Below are positions 1-8,215 of a DNA stretch of 64,000 nt, piece by piece. Source of the stretch: Trissonchulus latispiculum (Eukaryota; Nematoda; Enoplea; Enoplida; Ironidae); assembly GCA_030248195.1 (NCBI GenBank), contig JASAND010026242.1, positions 1-64,000 on the forward strand, written 5' to 3'. Both the position numbers and the translations under genes were made by a program. The first letter of the stretch is position 1; each line of letters begins with the position of its first letter. The notes under the pieces were generated by a model that saw only the letters and a list, made by a program, of their open reading frames with translations, did no database searches and was not told the DNA's origin.

Positions 1-344
1 TTTATTATGTCGTCAGTGTCAATAATTTCTTCACGCAGTTCTTCACACATTTCTTCCTTCATTTCTTCTGTTGCTTCTTCACACATTTCTTTCTTCATTT
101 CTTCGGGCTTTTGAGTAGTGTCTTCTTGGCTTCTATTAGGCTTGTGAAATCTTTCATGGTGAAATTTTCTTGTTCTATGTCCTTTTCTTTCACTGCGATT
201 AAAGGTTACCATCATGTCAACGTGCAGAATTCGTCGCCATCCAATACCAGGAATCGAAATGATAATCTTTTGCTTTGGACGCCTTCTACATTTGCGCCTG
301 TGATAGTGGCTGAGCCGAATGAGTTGTTTAGGAGCGGTATACAT
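1..344 (-). CDS. Partial ORF, basic then acidic protein, unknown
   Basis: An open frame runs from an ATG at 344 on the minus strand off the left edge of the window, about 113 codons without a stop. Above the ATG the frame stays open for about 17 more codons to a TAG. The first 80 residues are rich in Arg, Lys and His (clusters RRKCRRRPK and ERKGHRTRKFHHERFHK). The visible tail then turns acidic, with repeated E-E-M-K/C units and the end ELREEIIDTDDII. I recognise no family. The basic body would suit a nucleic-acid-binding protein, but that is inference. It lies beside other small decayed frames of the 1-3040 block and could belong to the same element. The start is the first ATG and is not otherwise supported. 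Confidence 0.35.
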   Translation of the reverse strand, partial: MYTAPKQLIRLSHYHRRKCRRRPKQKIIISIPGIGWRRILHVDMMVTFNRSERKGHRTRKFHHERFHKPNRSQEDTTQKPEEMKKEMCEEATEEMKEEMCEELREEIIDTDDII

Positions 345-394
345 GATGTAGTAGATGTAGGTTGGTAGATATGGGTAAGAGGTGGTGGCTCTTC

Positions 395-649
395 TTATTG
401 GCTATAGAGCTGGTATAACTGGTCTGCAGGCAGGACCAATAAAACCAGAAAGTACACTTGATCTAGGTAAAGAGTTGTATCGTTATGTGTGGATGTGTAG
501 GGACATGGTATAGATCCATTGATATAGACTGGACACTGGAAGTTTAGACAGTCGTAGACAAACTGGCGGATCTCGTGAAAACTATCAAGTGACACTAGGT
601 ATTCAGTCCAACCGTTGTGAATAAAGATAGCGCGTGACTGAGTCCTCTA
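395..649 (-). pseudogene. Unrecognised ORF remnant
   Basis: A minus-strand frame opens after a TAG near 647-649 and closes with TAA at 395-397, about 83 codons with no ATG near its start. The translation contains NGWTEYLVSLDSF and CPVYINGSIPCPYTSTHND and ends in a hydrophobic stretch (VYFLVLLVLPADQLYQLY). It is out of frame with the ORF above it (661-957) and with the basic ORF below it. It could be a frameshifted piece of either neighbour or a separate lost gene. No domain was recognised. I list it because its composition looks protein-like and it fills the gap between two better-supported frames. Confidence 0.2.
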
Positions 650-660
650 GTGGTGGCAGT

Positions 661-957
661 TCACACTGGGTATGCTGTGATGATAAAATCACTAATACAA
701 TCGTAAACAACAAAAACTTTATAAGAAGGCATGTCATTATGAAGGGAGCTTTTTTGACCAACTGGAGTTTGAAATTTTTTAAACAGGATTGATCTTCTTG
801 GGAAACTGATCCAGTATCCATAGTCTGGGTCTTGCACTGCATACTTTAACAGTACTTCTATCCGCTTCTTATTGCCATAGAATCTGGAAGCAGTTCGAGT
901 ATTGGCCTTATTGCCGTGCTTACTGTAGACGTGTTGTGAGATTTTAGTATTCCACAA
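661..957 (-). pseudogene. BECR/EndoU-type RNase-like domain, 5' incomplete
   Basis: A frame of about 98 codons on the minus strand, in which the only ATG lies near the C terminus. The frame is open above 957 to a TAA near 988, again without ATG, so the start is missing or lies in another exon. The pattern recalls the C-terminal RNase domains of bacterial polymorphic and contact-dependent toxins of the BECR fold (the EndoU/CDI group). It has an early H-x(4)-HG (HVYSKHG), a later S-R-F, then a VFVVYDC strand and the terminal ITAYP that such domains often end in. The reading is by pattern only; active-site residues cannot be assigned. It lies head-to-head with the TBP-like frame, about 17 bases away. 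An unrelated gene with chance similarity is possible. Confidence 0.35.
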
Positions 958-974
958 ATGAATGATGAAAATGA

Positions 975-1829
975 ATGATGAAAATCGTTAATGTTGTACT
1001 TAGTGGGAGTTTTGATGCGAACCTCTACTTGTCAACTATCCCTAATATTAAGCTTTATAGAGGCTTTATTGGGGGTAGTCTAAAGTTTCAAGAAGCACCA
1101 TTTCAACTGTTCACCAGTGGTAGATTCATCTGCCTTGGTTGGAAGTCTGTGGATAGGGCGAATTAGTGCACATTATTACTTGCGAACTATCTTAGTGTCG
1201 GGTTAACTGGCGAGCCTAAGGTGGTAAACCTGGTTGGATCCTTTGACATTGGCAAACTTATCGATCTAAGGTTGTTGTACGATATCCTAGGGCGCAAGGC
1301 TTGTTACGAACCAGAGCTATTTAATGGCCTCACGTGTAAACTATTGGGCATTACAGTGCTGATTTTCCATACGGGAAAGGTTATTCTCACTGGAGAGTCT
1401 GACCTAATTGATACTGGAGCTTTAATTAATAAGAAGGCACTGAGGTGTGTAAGGTAGTACCCAGTCATGCGGAGTCAACTGAACGAGTTCTTGCAAAAGA
1501 CGCTTCGCCAATCCACGTGTGTTCGAATCTGGACCACCGGTCGATGGGCAGTTGTTATGGTCATTGGTTGTAAAACCTGGACTAGCCCAATTCTCACTAC
1601 TTATAGAGAAGCAGTTGATCAAGTATCGCTTATGGCATACAACGAGTTATGTCACATGGATGAACAGATGTTAAGAGGAGAGTGTGGATTGCTATCAAGA
1701 CCTCATATTCCAGAAATTGATGCCGTCAGAGATAAACTAAGACTTTTAAGTACTCAGACAAACAATCGTCGTCATGTTCAAGCTATTTACAACATCTTAG
1801 ACAAGCTAGAGTCAGAAATGCTTGTATAA
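975..1829 (+). pseudogene. Divergent TATA-binding-protein-like gene, two in-frame TAG stops
   Basis: One plus-strand frame from ATGATG at 975 is collinear with the two-repeat TBP saddle. Repeat 1 (975-1163) has KIVNVVLSGSFD and FTSGRFICLGWKS. Repeat 2 (about 1206-1454) has VVNLVGSFDIG, YEPELFNGL and IFHTGKVILTG, the last two being close to TBP hallmarks. The frame is cut by TAG at 1164-1166 between the repeats and TAG at 1455-1457 before the final helix, then runs open to TAA at 1827-1829. The last 120 codons (ATG 1467) include IWTTGRWAVVMVIGCKTW, possibly a weak third half-repeat, then an unrecognised tail. Cellular TBP is highly conserved, so this divergence points to a paralogue or a viral TBP-like protein. 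TBP-like proteins are reported from some large DNA viruses. The stops imply decay unless TAG is read through. Confidence 0.75.
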
Positions 1830-1932
1830 CTGTCCTACTCTAATGTTGTCCATAACATTTCGTTCTCTGGTACTATAATAACAGTAACTGTAATAACAGT
1901 AATTACAGTTGTCATTTATATACAATCATGTA

Positions 1933-2421
1933 TCAATGTTGTTTGCAGTCTTGATGAGTCCATGGGCATACAAACCATTCCGGAATCGTCCACGTTGTTC
2001 CTCTGTAGTCACCCAACCATTCGGTAATTACCACTGTCCGCTTGTTACATTTTAGGGATGTGAGGAACATTACTGCATCGAATCGTGCCGATTGAACGGT
2101 TGGGAACGTCTTCCGTCATTGGAATATTAGGGCGTTGGACTCCGAGCACAGTTTCCATGTAACAGTCTTCTGTAGTCGTTCACAGTCAAGTTCTTTCGCC
2201 AAGTCGTGCTGACCGGACTGCATCAGTGCTTCGTGAAGTAAGGTTGCGGAAACTTCACATTGCTTCAGCCTGAGTAGAGGATCCAGAGCTGCATAGTATC
2301 TGAGTTTCCCCTGGATGGATTCTCGGAAGTATCTAGTGATCCGTGTGTACTCTACCATGAAGTCTGCTACAGGCATAGGTTCCAATTTCTCGCAAAACAG
2401 TTCCAAATTAATCTTCTCCAT
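1933..2421 (-). pseudogene. Death-fold (CARD-like) protein, copy A, in-frame TGA
   Basis: ATG at 2421 begins MEKINLELFCEKLE. The frame reads 101 codons to TGA at 2116-2118, then continues open and homologous to copy B as far as TGA at 1933-1935. With the internal stop the frame is 162 codons, against 164 in copy B, with no indel needed near the stop. The stop replaces an Arg of copy B, consistent with a CGA to TGA transition. Residues 1-80 fit a six-helix death fold: FCEKLE / PVADFMVEY / ITRYFRESIQGK / LDPLLRL / SATLLHEALMQSGQ / HDLAKEL, as in CARDs. The C-terminal part keeps VVITEWLGDYRGTTWTIPE. It is tandem with copy B (122 bp apart) and a paralogue by divergence. Either it is truncated to about 101 aa or it is dead. 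Confidence 0.55.
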
Positions 2422-2543
2422 TGTAGTGGCGTTAATAACAGTAACAGCTCTTACTTCCTAATGAACTAATTTTGCTGTCTACCTTTGTCAGGTTTCATAA
2501 AGTATATATTTATTCACATTTACACTACATATTTGTTAGCAGT

Positions 2544-3038
2544 TCAATCATATTTATTCGCATTTGCACAGTTATTACAAACAAACAGTTCTGGCATTGT
2601 CCATGTCTTTATTCTGTAATCATCTAACCATTCGGTGACAACAATTATCCGATTGCTGCATTTTAAGGTTGCAAGGACACCAGCAATATCGACCCGTGCT
2701 GGTTGAAGTGTTGGGAATGCCATCTGACGTCGGAATATTAGGTGGTGGCTGTTTGAACATAATTCCCAAGTGATGCTCTTCTTCATGGGTTGACAGTCCA
2801 GTAGCTTGGCTAGGTAGTACTGACCGGATAATACCAAGGCATGATGAAGTAATGGAGTTGAATTTGTGTTTTGCACCAGTTTGGTTAGGAGATCAATGGT
2901 GCCGTAGTATTTGGACTTGGCCTTGATAGTGTCCCGCTGGAATCTGGTCATCCTGTCAATTTCAACCATGAAGTCTGCTATAGGACCAGGTTCCATATAT
3001 TGGCAGAGCAAGACCACATGATCCCTAATCTTCTCCAT
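2544..3038 (-). CDS. Death-fold (CARD-like) protein, copy B, 164 aa
   Basis: An intact single-exon frame from ATG 3038 to TGA 2544. Residues 1-85 look like a CARD: RDHVVLLCQYME (helix 1), PIADFMVE (2), RMTRFQRDTIKAKS (3), TIDLLTKLVQN (4), TPLLHHALVLSGQ (5), YYLAKLLDC (6). The SGQ-x(2)-LAKLL end is typical of CARD helices 5-6, as in caspase adaptors. Residues 95-164 form a second conserved module shared with copy A (LATLKCSN, VVTEWLDDYRIKTWTMPE, CNNC) that I do not recognise. CARDs act in apoptosis and immune signalling by homotypic contact, so an anti-apoptotic or immune-modulating role is a reasonable guess only. An ankyrin-like reading of TPLLHHALVLSGQ was considered but explains only one segment. 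The tandem array begins just upstream, near 3110. Confidence 0.5.
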   Translation of the reverse strand: MEKIRDHVVLLCQYMEPGPIADFMVEIDRMTRFQRDTIKAKSKYYGTIDLLTKLVQNTNSTPLLHHALVLSGQYYLAKLLDCQPMKKSITWELCSNSHHLIFRRQMAFPTLQPARVDIAGVLATLKCSNRIIVVTEWLDDYRIKTWTMPELFVCNNCANANKYD

Positions 3039-3109
3039 AGCACAATTTAAACTTACAATCTAACTACTGGTAGATCAATCAACTTTGCTTCATAAACAGT
3101 ATAGGTTTC

Positions 3110-3965
3110 ATAAAATGGGAGCAAAACAGTCACCCAAAAGTGGGAGCAAAACAGTCACCCAAAAATGGGAGCAAAACAGTCACCCAAAAGTGAGAGCAAA
3201 AATAGTCACCCAAAAGTGAGAGCAAAACAGTCACCCAAAAGTGAGAGCAAAAGTGTCATCCAAAAGTGAGAGCAAAATGGTCACCCAAAAGTTGAGAGTC
3301 AAATGGTCACCCAAAAGTTGAGTCAAATCATCACTCAAAAGTTGAGTCAAATCACCACCCGAATGCCGAGTCAAATCACCACTCAAAAGTTGAGTCAAAT
3401 GGTAACCCAAAAGTGAGAGCAAAAGTGTCAGCCAAAAGTGAGAGCAAATCATCACCCAAAAGTGAGAGCAAAATGGTTACCCAAAAGTGAGAGCAAAAGA
3501 GTCACCCAAAAGTGAGAGCAAAAATGTCACCCAAAAGTGAGAGTAAAAGTGTCACCCAAAAGTGAGAGCAAAATGGTCACCCAAAAGTTGAGAGTCAAAT
3601 GGTCACCCAAAAGTTGAGTCAAATCATCACTCAAAATTTTCACTCATCACATTCATTACCATTGGGAGCTAAATGGTCACCCAAAAGTGAGAGAAAAAAT
3701 GTCACCCAAAAGTGAGAGCAAAAGTGTCACCCAAAAGTGAGAGCAAAATGGTCACCCAAAAGTGAGAGCAAAATGGTCACCCAAAAATGACAGTCAAATC
3801 AATAGCAAAAAGTGAGAGTCAAATCAATATCAAAAAGTGAGAGTCAAATCGGCACCCAAAAGTGAGAGCAAAATGGTCACCCAAAAGTGAGAGCAAAAGT
3901 GTCACCCAAAAGTAAGAGCAAAACTGGCACCCAAAAATCGGGAGTCAAAATGGCACCCAAAGTGC
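3110..3965. repeat. Tandem array of about 24-bp units
   Basis: More than 30 imperfect units of the form CACCCAAAAGTGAGAGCAAAA plus 3-4 bases (ATGGT, AGTGT, ACAGT). A variant subtype CAAAAGTTGAGTCAAATCA occupies about 3300-3410 and recurs near 3580-3640. The array sits directly upstream of CARD-like copy B. The long open frames crossing it come from the repeat and are not genes. It may be a simple minisatellite or, if the left block is viral, a homologous-repeat region. Confidence 0.85.
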
Positions 3966-4189
3966 GCTCAATTGTCCTCCCTATTACTACTGTAAGGGGA
4001 TCGAAGCGTCGGAATGTCGGAAACTTGAGCAACCGGCGATATGAGGAAGACGGCAGCGGCAACCCGTTCATGCAATTAGCATGTTCTGAATTGAGTTGGT
4101 TAGCTTCTAAATTGCCTGATTGCCTAAATTTCTAAATGGCCTGAAGTCCAAAATTAAGCCAATTAAATTTCAAAGCAATTTGAAATTCA

Positions 4190-4262
4190 AATGCAAGGGA
4201 AGCAGGCATAGGAAAGATTGATAAGCCTGATATGGGAGTTCAGCTGATCGCAGCATAGGATA
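4190..4262 (+). mobile_element. Partial tRNA-SINE leader fragment
   Basis: The stretch with GGGAAGCAGGCATA, AAAGATTGATAAGC and GGGAGTTCAGCTGAT matches, on the opposite strand, the leader found at about 5065-5120 beside the tRNA-like SINE. It stops before the tRNA-like head. The remaining sequence 3966-4513 shows nothing else I can name. Confidence 0.5.
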
Positions 4263-4513
4263 TACTTTGTGGATAATACTAGACAGAGGCAAAAGAACAA
4301 ATTATTTTTATTCCTTATGGTATGTTCCAAATTTGGTGATTTCGTGTCCAATCAAATAAATATTGTCGTAGAAATTTCGAAGCAAGTAATTAAGAAATTG
4401 TTCAGAATTGAGTTTAGCCGAACTAATTTTTATTGCTTTTTCCGTGTTTGCAACCTGTTTGCCTGCATTAATTTTACCCGACCTTCACACTTTTGTTTGT
4501 ATTTCATGCTTAC

Positions 4514-7500
4514 TTGACTGAATTAACTCTAACACCCTTTGGAGCCAATTCCAGGGCCAGAACTTTCGTGAACATATCCAGACCTGCTTTGCTGATGCTG
4601 TAGTAGGGTGTCATAGAATTCTAAAACAGACGCATTTTCAAATATAAAATTTTGTCAATTTGAATTGTTCATCTATAGGTGGAATACATTGGTGATAGAA
4701 AGACCATTTATTGTCCTGTAGTTCCAATAAAAGCTTGTTGTGCTGTTGGATAGATGCTGTTTTTTTCAGTAATACTCATTTTTGATGCATAACCAACATT
4801 CTCCAATTTCCATGCTTCTGTACTACTGTAGCGTTTCTACCAGGGCTGGTGGACCAAGAAAAAACCGAGTATAAGCCCGAATGGGAGGCGTCAGGCACCC
4901 TTGTACCCACGAAACCAGGACCTAGAAGACAGAAGGGAAGCGGCAGGTTCAGCTTTTCATTCTGGATTGAAATTAAAAAATTAGCTAAGTAGGGTTTGGA
5001 ACCACGGCCCTTCTGATCCCGGGACAGACGTGCTAACCACTACACCACAGGGTCATCAACTGAACTCCCATAACTGTTCATGCTTATCAATCTTTCTTAT
5101 GCCTGCTTCCCTTACACTACACACACCGTAGGCGTCGTGCATAACCGACTAACTTTATAATCTTTGTAATATTTGCTAAGACTGTAAAAACATAAAAAGA
5201 AAGCGTACCAACAATAAATTGCTTCCTATGAAGCTAAACAAGAGACTTTCTAAGAAAGTGTGACTTTGTGTAACAACATACCGGACGAAGGCCTCCCAGA
5301 CTCGATACGTTCACAATGCATCCTGAAAAAGGGAAAGGGTAAAATAGTTAAGGTTCACCTCCTGGGAAAACGAGTCTTAATAGTGCTGCATCAAATTTCC
5401 TAATTTCATAAGATAATTTAATATTGAAAGTCAGAAAAAATATTTTTTGTTCACACAATCTGATAATCTTGATCTTAGAGCATATAAAAGTATTTATAAA
5501 ATTAAGCTTGGACGCTAACTATAATTAAAAATTTTCATTTAAAATGTTCATAGTCAACTTAACCTTTGGATGCAACTATATGAGGAATTGCAAGTTTTGC
5601 CATTGAAATTGCGGCTGTCAAGTTCACAGCTGTTATTTGTTCTAAATCGCTTACAGGACTGCCAGCAATGGAGCCAAACTTAGCGATACCTGCATTGTTT
5701 ATCTGAAATGATAGGAACAGTGGAGGAGTTGTTGGCCGGCCGAGGAAAACCCGGCCCACTGGCGGCCGGCTGACCCACTATGCCGACAATCCGGCGGGCC
5801 AGCCGGCCGGGTCGGATGCAGCCGGCCGGCCGGCCGGTCTTCAGAAAAAGAATACTACTTGATTTTATCTGTTATACATAACCAGGAGTAACTGTATGCA
5901 TCAATTAATGCTACATATTTTGCAAAATACACGAAAAAAAGGGCAAAACTGGTACCGGCCGGCCTTTTTTGACCGGCCGGCCGGTTTGCATCACCCGGCC
6001 AGGCGGCCGGTCGGTTACGGCCGGCCGGCCGGGTTCACAAGCTCGGCCGGCCGGGTCCGGTCGGCCGAGTCAAAAAACCGGCCGGGCAACAACACTAGTG
6101 GAGAGAGAGTAAAGTTGAGGAAGTTTGACAGGAGATGTTAAGTAAAACTTCTAGTTAGATGTTAGATCAATTTCATCAAAATGTTAATGTTTGTGTTTTA
6201 TGAATGCTTCCGATTATGTGCCATAAAGAAAAATAAATTAAATAAATTAAATTAAATTTAAAATAATCTAGGTGACAGTATGAGAATGTCCAATTTTCCG
6301 TTTATTTCCAAAGCTGTTTTCACCAAAGTTGATCGCACATCCTCGGAAGTAATATCACCAACAACTGGTCGGATCTGAAACTGGAAATTATTTAGTTGTC
6401 GAAATAAACTGGATTAAGATTTCTCAACTTAAACTTAACGACATAGCCAAGCACAGTTGTAATCTAATAGTTACAAAATTCAATCAAGGAAGCGAGAAAG
6501 TCTCTAATGCAAGATTTAGTATACTTCGATTGCTTTAATGACGTTGGCATCATGCCTGTTAACAATACTATTACCGAATACAAAAACATATTATTACAAA
6601 TATTACCAATTAAGTTTGCCTGTTAGTTTGTATTTTTAAGATTTCAATTTTTTCCCTTTTTTTTCCTGTAAGATTTCAATTAGCATAGACTTGCATACTT
6701 GATCTTCCTTCAAGCCAGCGTCAATACAGGCCTTCTTAGTGTCACTCAAATCATCACCCTCCCGGCAAGCAATCGCAACAGCGCAGCCGAGTTTCGCCAA
6801 ACTGACAGCGGTTGCCTGACCAATGCCAGAACTGGCACCTGAAATTCCAGGAAATTCCAGGCATTACTTATCCTATTGATTAATGTAAAACTTACTATGT
6901 ACTGGCGTACTGATAGTCTTGGAAAACACCTCTACTAATCAACTAATCTGCCGTAATCTGCCGAACTGTCTGAAGCATCAAAACTTTCTCTTTACAAGCT
7001 TCCAGTACCTACATACTACCTTACAGCAAAAGCACAAAGCACAAAGCACTACATCGTGAACCGGGCTTGTTACCAAATACATTGCAGTTTGTTGCGAAGT
7101 TAACTCTAGGACTCTGAGAATTAGTTGGAAGAGCTGAAAAGAATATCCTGGTGGATCAAGGAAACCCAGAAAGAGTCATTCTGCGGAGAGGCACCAGGAA
7201 ACAGAAAAAACTCAAACAGGGAAGCTTCAAAAGAGCACCGAATCTATCTTGATTGAAAGTAAAGAATTGGTCCAGCCGGCACCCTTTCAAGCAGAGTCAC
7301 TAACCACTGCACCACAACTAACGGAAACATCAACCAAATTTCTATACTTACTTTCCCAATAGATGATCATAGCAATGATAATTTCTGCATCCATGTTTTG
7401 TAACTTGAGTGTAAAATATTATTTTAAATGTCATTTTCCCTTAATTTGAACTTAATTTGCCTACTCTGCATCACGGAAACTCACCAGTAACTATGGCAAC

Positions 7501-7521
7501 TTTTCCCTTTAGGTCCATCAT
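4514..7521 (-). CDS. Short-chain dehydrogenase/reductase gene 1, last exons absent
   Basis: Six exons: 7521-7485 (first ATG; a second, in-frame ATG at 7518 matches the other two genes), 6838-6699, 6374-6282, 5702-5564, 5322-5282, 4620-4514. The layout and phases equal those of SDR genes 2 and 3. Counting from the 7518 ATG, the product is a classical SDR with TGASSGIG (cofactor loop, residues 11-18), NNAG (91-94), IVNVSS and YYSISK (catalytic Tyr-x3-Lys). The expected last two exons (post-NPAVV segment and HPIGR to the stop) are not found on the left down to base 1. They may lie beyond the window, with the 1-4140 block inside intron 6, or be lost. The donor of exon 3 reads CTC|ATACTG where the paralogues have GT, so splicing may fail. 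The motif after the first helix is IACREG instead of ITGRN. It is divergent from gene 2 across about 695 bp. Substrate unknown. Confidence 0.7.
4855..5125 (-). mobile_element. tRNA-derived SINE
   Basis: On the minus strand, CTGTGGTGTAGTGGTTAGCA matches a tRNA A-box region and GTGGTTCCAAACCC matches a B box, about 35 bases apart. A tail follows with GGTTCAGCTTTTCA and CGTCAGGCACC on the plus strand, which recurs at 10930-11060. It lies in intron 5 of SDR gene 1. Confidence 0.65.
5727..6096. mobile_element. GGCCGG-rich inverted-repeat element
   Basis: Left end GAGTTGTTGGCCGGCC and right end GGCCGGGCAACAACACTA are inverted relative to each other, and dense GGCCGG repeats fill both subterminal zones. 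GTGGAG flanks both sides as a probable target duplication. The internal 130 bp is AT-rich. It is probably non-autonomous, of hAT type, in intron 3 of SDR gene 1. Confidence 0.55.
7141..7325 (-). mobile_element. Degenerate tRNA-SINE copy
   Basis: The minus strand has GTTGTGGTGCAGTGGTTAGTGA, an A-box-like head, then a degraded B region and the AAAGTAAAGAATTGG tail segment shared with the copy near 11040. It lies in intron 1 of SDR gene 1. Confidence 0.5.
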
Positions 7522-8215
7522 AAAATCAACGAAGTTTTGTGCAAAAGTAAAACTTAGTTAGATCTACAGTGACACGGGCGTTATCACAAAGAACTTCGCT
7601 TACAACACTTCGCTACAGTTGATTAAAATTTGTCAAGACAGTGTAAATATTTTTGTAACATTCTGTAACTTCGAGTAACGCTTCCAGCAGATAGAGTTTT
7701 GAAAAAGCATGCGTTTTACTCACCATCAGAAGGTTTAATTTCTAGTTAAAATATTTGCTTTGAGTAGAGTATGCTCAGGCATTTTCCGTTCAACCTCAAT
7801 ATTTGCTTGGAGTAAACTATCATTAGATAGTTTCTGTTCAACCTTAGTTCTGAAGAGGTTTTACGCTGAAATCGGACATTTCTTACTATTTTTAAGTTTT
7901 TTTTTCGAAAAAACTGTGTGTGACTTTCGTGGCTTTGATAAAGTTGTGCGCCTCAGCAAGACAGCAAAACTGTTTTTTATGTCGATGCTTTAGTCCTAAA
8001 CTTCCAAAGTTCACAGAAATTAGCCAAAATCACATGCTTGATTTAACGCTTTTCTTGGCTTTCGTCACAAAAGTTATGAAGATTCATTCTAAGGACATTT
8101 GCTCGGAAGGCAAGCACTTAAACTGTACGCCACTATATTACACTAATTGATAAGCACGTTTTTGCACTATCAGTTAACACACTAAGTCTTCTGCGTTTGC
8201 GTTGCTTTCGCCGAC
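7522..8215. promoter_or_regulatory. Divergent intergenic region of SDR genes 1 and 2
   Basis: Only about 694 bp separate the two start codons, so the genes probably share a bidirectional promoter. I found no clear TATA or initiator here. Two loosely repeated segments of about 55 bases occur at 7755-7800 and 7800-7850 (ATTTGCTT.GAGTA, then TTCTGTTCAACC). No gene was recognised. Confidence 0.35.

Noticed and set aside
1422..1622. Minus-strand frame overlapping the TBP-like gene
   Set aside because: Shadow frame opposite the TBP-like sequence.
3110..3965. CRISPR array
   Set aside because: Units are contiguous without unique spacers and the genome is eukaryotic.
3887..4135. Open frame across the end of the tandem array
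   Set aside because: Its Lys/Ser-rich start is the translated repeat itself and the rest has no family signal.
5896..6141. Arg/Gly/Pro-rich frame
   Set aside because: Comes from GGCCGG repeats of the mobile element at 5727-6096.
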